Positions 5,762-7,375 of a stretch of 7,375 nucleotides of DNA are shown here, piece after piece. Location: positions 2,115 through 9,489 of the forward strand of contig JAJYXX010000121.1 of assembly GCA_021801545.1 (NCBI GenBank), given 5' to 3'. The translations under genes were made by a program, and so were the position numbers. Every line of letters starts with the position of its first letter. Within the stretch, counting starts at the first letter, position 1. The notes under the pieces were generated by a model. The model made no database searches, had not been told where the DNA came from, and worked only from the letters and a program-made list of their open reading frames with translations. This DNA comes from Chloroflexota bacterium (lineage in GTDB: Bacteria; Chloroflexota; Limnocylindria; Limnocylindrales; CSP1-4).

Positions 5762-6319
5762 ATCGACATCATCTTCCTCGTCGAGCGTCTCGAGTCGCTC
5801 CTCGCCAACGGGAAGAAGCTGCCGCTCACGAGCAGCGTCGTCGTCGACCAGGTCGCCGCGCTCGACCTCATCGATCAGCTTCGGGTCACCGTGCCGGAGG
5901 AGGTCCGGGCCGCCAAGCGGATCAACGCGGAGGGCGAGCGGATCATCGAGAAGGCCCAGGAGGAGGCCGAGCGGATCATCGCCCGGGCCCAGGAGCAGGC
6001 GGCCTTCCTGATCGAGGAGCGCGGCCTGACCGAGGCCGCCCGAGACGAGAGCCGGCGGATCGTCGAGCTCGCCGAGCGCGACGCGGAGGAGGTCCGCCGC
6101 GGTGCCGATGAATACGCCGCCTCGGTGCTGATCGGCCTCGAAGGCGATCTCGTCCAGACGCTCCAGAGCATCAAGAAGGGGATCGCGATGCTCGACGAGC
6201 GACGGGCCGCCCTGCGCGGGGCGGCGGGAACGGACGAACCCGACGACGACGGCGTTGACGTGGACGAGGTCGAGGACGAGGACGAGCCGGAGGGCGTGCG
6301 GCGGCCGGTGCGCCCGTGA
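5762..6319 (+). CDS. Coiled-coil protein, uncharacterised Chloroflexota-type family, ATC start
   Basis: A 185-residue hydrophilic, mostly helical protein of unknown function. Members I recall are annotated as hypothetical, DivIVA-like or ATP synthase subunit B-like, and begin with M-D-I-x-FLVERLE. That N terminus is encoded here from ATC 5762 (IDIIFLVERLESLLANGKK), with AGGAGG eight bases upstream. The first conventional start, GTG 5891, would remove 43 residues whose codons are 40/43 G or C at the third position, as in neighbouring genes. Residues 57-89 form hendecad repeats (EGERIIEKAQE, EAERIIARAQE, QAAFLIEERGL) inside a coiled coil of about 57-118. A less charged helix (about 119-147) and a strongly acidic tail (about 158-177) follow. 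There is no transmembrane segment, so it is not a true F0 b subunit. It lies between coaD and DUF177, probably with its own promoter, and its stop overlaps the next start (GTGA). A scaffold or cell-division role is only a guess. Confidence 0.75.
   Translation: MDIIFLVERLESLLANGKKLPLTSSVVVDQVAALDLIDQLRVTVPEEVRAAKRINAEGERIIEKAQEEAERIIARAQEQAAFLIEERGLTEAARDESRRIVELAERDAEEVRRGADEYAASVLIGLEGDLVQTLQSIKKGIAMLDERRAALRGAAGTDEPDDDGVDVDEVEDEDEPEGVRRPVRP
5930..5995 (+). repeat. 33-bp tandem repeat coding for 11-residue coiled-coil units
   Basis: Units 5930-5962 and 5963-5995 agree at 28 of 33 bases and encode EGERIIEKAQE and EAERIIARAQE. A third, diverged unit follows at 5996-6028. The eleven-residue period suggests a hendecad coiled coil rather than a classical heptad. 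Confidence 0.6.
6292..6315 (+). promoter_or_regulatory. Hairpin directly before the DUF177 start
   Basis: GGGCGTGC (6292-6299) can pair with GTGCGCCC (6308-6315) as eight pairs, two of them G-U wobbles, with an eight-base loop. The 3' arm ends at the base before GTG 6316. Initiation there would require opening the stem, which fits coupling to the upstream gene through the GTGA overlap. Confidence 0.3.
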
Positions 6320-6882
6320 CCCCCGGGCTGGCGGCCGAGCTGCTCACCTACAACGTCGCCGGTCTGCTCGGTGAACTGCCCGGCTCGTCACGGACGTATG
6401 TGATCGCCGGTGTCATCGTCGATCTCGGGCCGGACCTCGTCCAGGCCGACCCGGTCGAGGGCTCGGTGCGGGTCGCCCGGACGAACCGCGGCATCCTCGT
6501 CACCGGTCGGCTGACGGCGAGCCTGGCGATGACCTGCAGCCGCTGCCTGCGCGAGATCGAGGTGCCCCTCGGTCTGATGCTCGAGGAGGAGGTCCTGCCG
6601 AGTATCGACATCGCGACCGGGCTGGCCCTCGACACGAGCGCCGAGCCGGACATCCCCCGGCTGACTGATCACCATGAGCTCGAGCTCGAGCCGCTCGTCC
6701 GCGAGGCGATCCAGCTCGCCGAGCCGATCGCGCCGCTCTGCCGGACCGACTGCCTCGGGCTGTGCATCGTCTGCGGCCGCGAGCTCGCCGAGGGTGACCA
6801 CGAGCACGGGCCGGAGGCGATCGACCCCCGGCTCGAGGCGCTCCGGGGGTTCCGGGTCGACGATGGCGGCGATCCGGGGTAG
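6316..6882 (+). CDS. YceD/DUF177 family metal-binding protein
   Basis: A 188-residue member of the DUF177 (YceD/YlbN) family, which accompanies rpmF in many bacteria and is linked to 23S rRNA or large-subunit maturation, though the mechanism is not settled. The conserved CSRCL (Cys74, Cys77) precedes the acidic stretch EEEVLP. The C-terminal signature is LCRTDCLGLCIVCG, with Cys142, Cys146, Cys150 and Cys153, followed by DHEHG. Six cysteines in this arrangement suggest a bound zinc. The GTG start overlaps the previous stop (GTGA) and has no clear SD, so translation is probably coupled. The length is typical for the Gram-positive and Chloroflexota form. The position directly before rpmF is the standard context and supports the call. 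The stop codon TAG lies in a candidate -10 for rpmF. Confidence 0.9.
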   Translation: MTPGLAAELLTYNVAGLLGELPGSSRTYVIAGVIVDLGPDLVQADPVEGSVRVARTNRGILVTGRLTASLAMTCSRCLREIEVPLGLMLEEEVLPSIDIATGLALDTSAEPDIPRLTDHHELELEPLVREAIQLAEPIAPLCRTDCLGLCIVCGRELAEGDHEHGPEAIDPRLEALRGFRVDDGGDPG

Positions 6883-6885
6883 ACT
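6857..6885 (+). promoter_or_regulatory. Candidate rpmF promoter on the DUF177 stop codon
   Basis: TCGACG (6857-6862; 4 of 6 to TTGACA) and TAGACT (6880-6885; 4 of 6 to TATAAT) are separated by exactly 17 bases. The TAG of TAGACT is the DUF177 stop. A transcript would begin near 6892 with a leader of about 117 bases before rpmF. The 126-base gap, by far the largest between genes here, supports an independent promoter. Confidence 0.42.
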
Positions 6886-6930
6886 CCCCCGTCGGCCCCG
6901 CCGTTCGGTCGCCGTGCGCCCGGCCCGGCC

Positions 6931-6979
6931 GTTCCGAACCCTTGCTTCCCCGGGCGGTCCAGGACCGGATCGCTCGATC
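6931..6979 (+). promoter_or_regulatory. Cluster of short dyads in the rpmF leader
   Basis: Three short inverted repeats sit close together: GTTC-C-GAAC (6931-6939), CGGTCC-A-GGACCG (6955-6967) and GATCG-CT-CGATC (6968-6979). The latter two abut. One-to-two-base centres make poor RNA loops but good protein-binding palindromes. They could be operators or chance; the rest of the 6883-7008 gap shows nothing else beyond the rpmF SD GGAGG at 6994-6998. Confidence 0.25.
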
Positions 6980-7008
6980 AACGTCACTCGAACGGAGGAT
7001 CACGCACG

Positions 7009-7209
7009 ATGGGTGTGCCGAAGCGCCGGGTCTCCCACGCTCGCCAGGGAGATCGGCGGAGTCACCTCGCGATCTCGACGCCGCGGCTCGAGGAGTGTCC
7101 GCACTGCCACGAGTCGAAGCTGCCCCACCGCGTCTGCCCGACCTGTGGCTACTACGCCGGACGAGCCGCGATCGAGGTGAAGAAGCCGTCGGACGAATCC
7201 GCTTCCTGA
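7009..7209 (+). CDS. rpmF: 50S ribosomal protein L32 (zinc-ribbon form)
   Basis: A 66-residue ribosomal protein of the large subunit. The N terminus GVPKRRVSHARQGDRRSH is the standard L32 opening (usually AVPKRRxSxxR). A zinc ribbon follows with Cys30-Pro-His-Cys33 and Cys43-Pro-Thr-Cys46, then the conserved CGYYAGR. All four cysteines are present, so this is the zinc-binding C+ paralogue type rather than a zinc-free C- form. The start is ATG 7009, with GGAGG at 6994-6998 ten bases upstream. It follows the DUF177 gene, the usual partner, after a 126-base gap with a candidate promoter, and lies four bases before the assigned plsX GTG. Confidence 0.97.
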   Translation: MGVPKRRVSHARQGDRRSHLAISTPRLEECPHCHESKLPHRVCPTCGYYAGRAAIEVKKPSDESAS

Positions 7210-7213
7210 ACCC

Positions 7214-7375
7214 GTGGACCTGAGCTCCGTCCGCACCACCGGCGAGGAGGGGTACGTCCGCGTCGCGGTCGACGCGATGGGCGGGGATCACGGCCCCGAG
7301 GAGGTCGTGCCGGGCGCGCTGCTCTACGCGCGGGCGAACCCCGGCGACACGATCATCCTCGTCGGGCAGACCGAG
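7214..7375 (+). CDS. plsX: Phosphate acyltransferase PlsX (N-terminal part, cut by window end)
   Basis: The first 54 codons of PlsX, which makes acyl-phosphate from acyl-ACP for the PlsY/PlsC route of phospholipid synthesis; the enzyme is peripheral at the membrane. The hallmark VRVAVDAMGGDHGPEEVV is complete, followed by PGALLYARANPGDTIILVGQ. The remainder, including the active-site region, lies beyond the window. GTG 7214 is the only canonical start before the motif in this frame; it lies four bases after rpmF, lacks an SD and adds 14 residues before the position where most homologues begin. A strong GAGGAGG at 7244-7250 sits five bases before GTC 7256, so a non-canonical start there cannot be excluded. 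The product is certain; the start is not. Confidence 0.93.
   Translation, partial: MDLSSVRTTGEEGYVRVAVDAMGGDHGPEEVVPGALLYARANPGDTIILVGQTE

Noticed and set aside
5143..5871. Minus-strand open frame across coaD and the leader
   Set aside because: Shadow of coaD. It spans the promoter and leader of the next gene and shows no family features.
5124..6011. 295-residue plus-strand open frame spanning rsmD, coaD and the coiled-coil gene
   Set aside because: Out of frame with three supported genes. It is Arg/Ser/Pro-rich, typical of a shifted GC-rich frame.
6677..6692. GAGCTC-rich short repeat in the DUF177 gene
   Set aside because: It encodes Glu-Leu-Glu-Leu-Glu in frame with normal codons, so it is explained by the protein sequence.
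1..7375. Defence, mobile or CRISPR system
   Set aside because: All genes are recognised housekeeping or conserved families in tight plus-strand order. No transposase, integrase, terminal inverted repeat or spaced direct-repeat array was seen.

Overview
The window is a compact, GC-rich (about 70 %), entirely plus-strand housekeeping cluster of nine genes. The order is an Asp23-like gene, a fakA/yloV-type DhaL kinase, recG, rsmD, coaD, a coiled-coil gene, a yceD/DUF177 gene, rpmF, and a plsX cut by the window end. The codon bias and the coiled-coil protein placed between coaD and DUF177 (a family I recall from Chloroflexota annotated as hypothetical or ATP synthase subunit B-like) suggest an uncultured high-GC Chloroflexota, perhaps Limnocylindria-like. 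Taxonomy is inference; a high-GC actinobacterium cannot be excluded from sequence alone.

Layout. Positions 1-134 are a leader with a candidate -10 element. From 135 to 5712 five genes are packed with 1-4 base overlaps or a one-base gap: asp23-like (135-596), fakA-like (596-2404), recG (2406-4583), rsmD (4583-5197) and coaD (5194-5712). A candidate promoter lies on the coaD stop codon. It leads a short 5' leader with two stem-loops and a strong Shine-Dalgarno (SD) sequence, followed by the coiled-coil gene, which appears to start at a non-canonical ATC (5762-6319). DUF177 (6316-6882) overlaps that gene's stop. A second candidate promoter lies on the DUF177 stop and leads into a 126-base spacer, then rpmF (7009-7209) and plsX (from 7214).

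Functional reading. The order looks like two blocks known from Bacillus (yloU-yloV-...-recG-...-plsX and rsmD-coaD-...-DUF177-rpmF) merged into one. FakA-like kinase and PlsX are the two known sources of acyl-phosphate for phospholipid synthesis, and CoaD supplies CoA for acyl-carrier activation. RsmD, DUF177 and L32 belong to ribosome maturation, and RecG to fork repair.

No mobile element, CRISPR array, tRNA, rRNA or intrinsic terminator was seen, and there is no sign of a new defence or mobile system. The points worth a second look are the apparent ATC start codon, GC-rich hairpins at several gene junctions, promoter-like hexamers on stop codons, a FakA-like protein lacking the usual middle-domain cysteine, and hendecad repeats in the coiled-coil protein.
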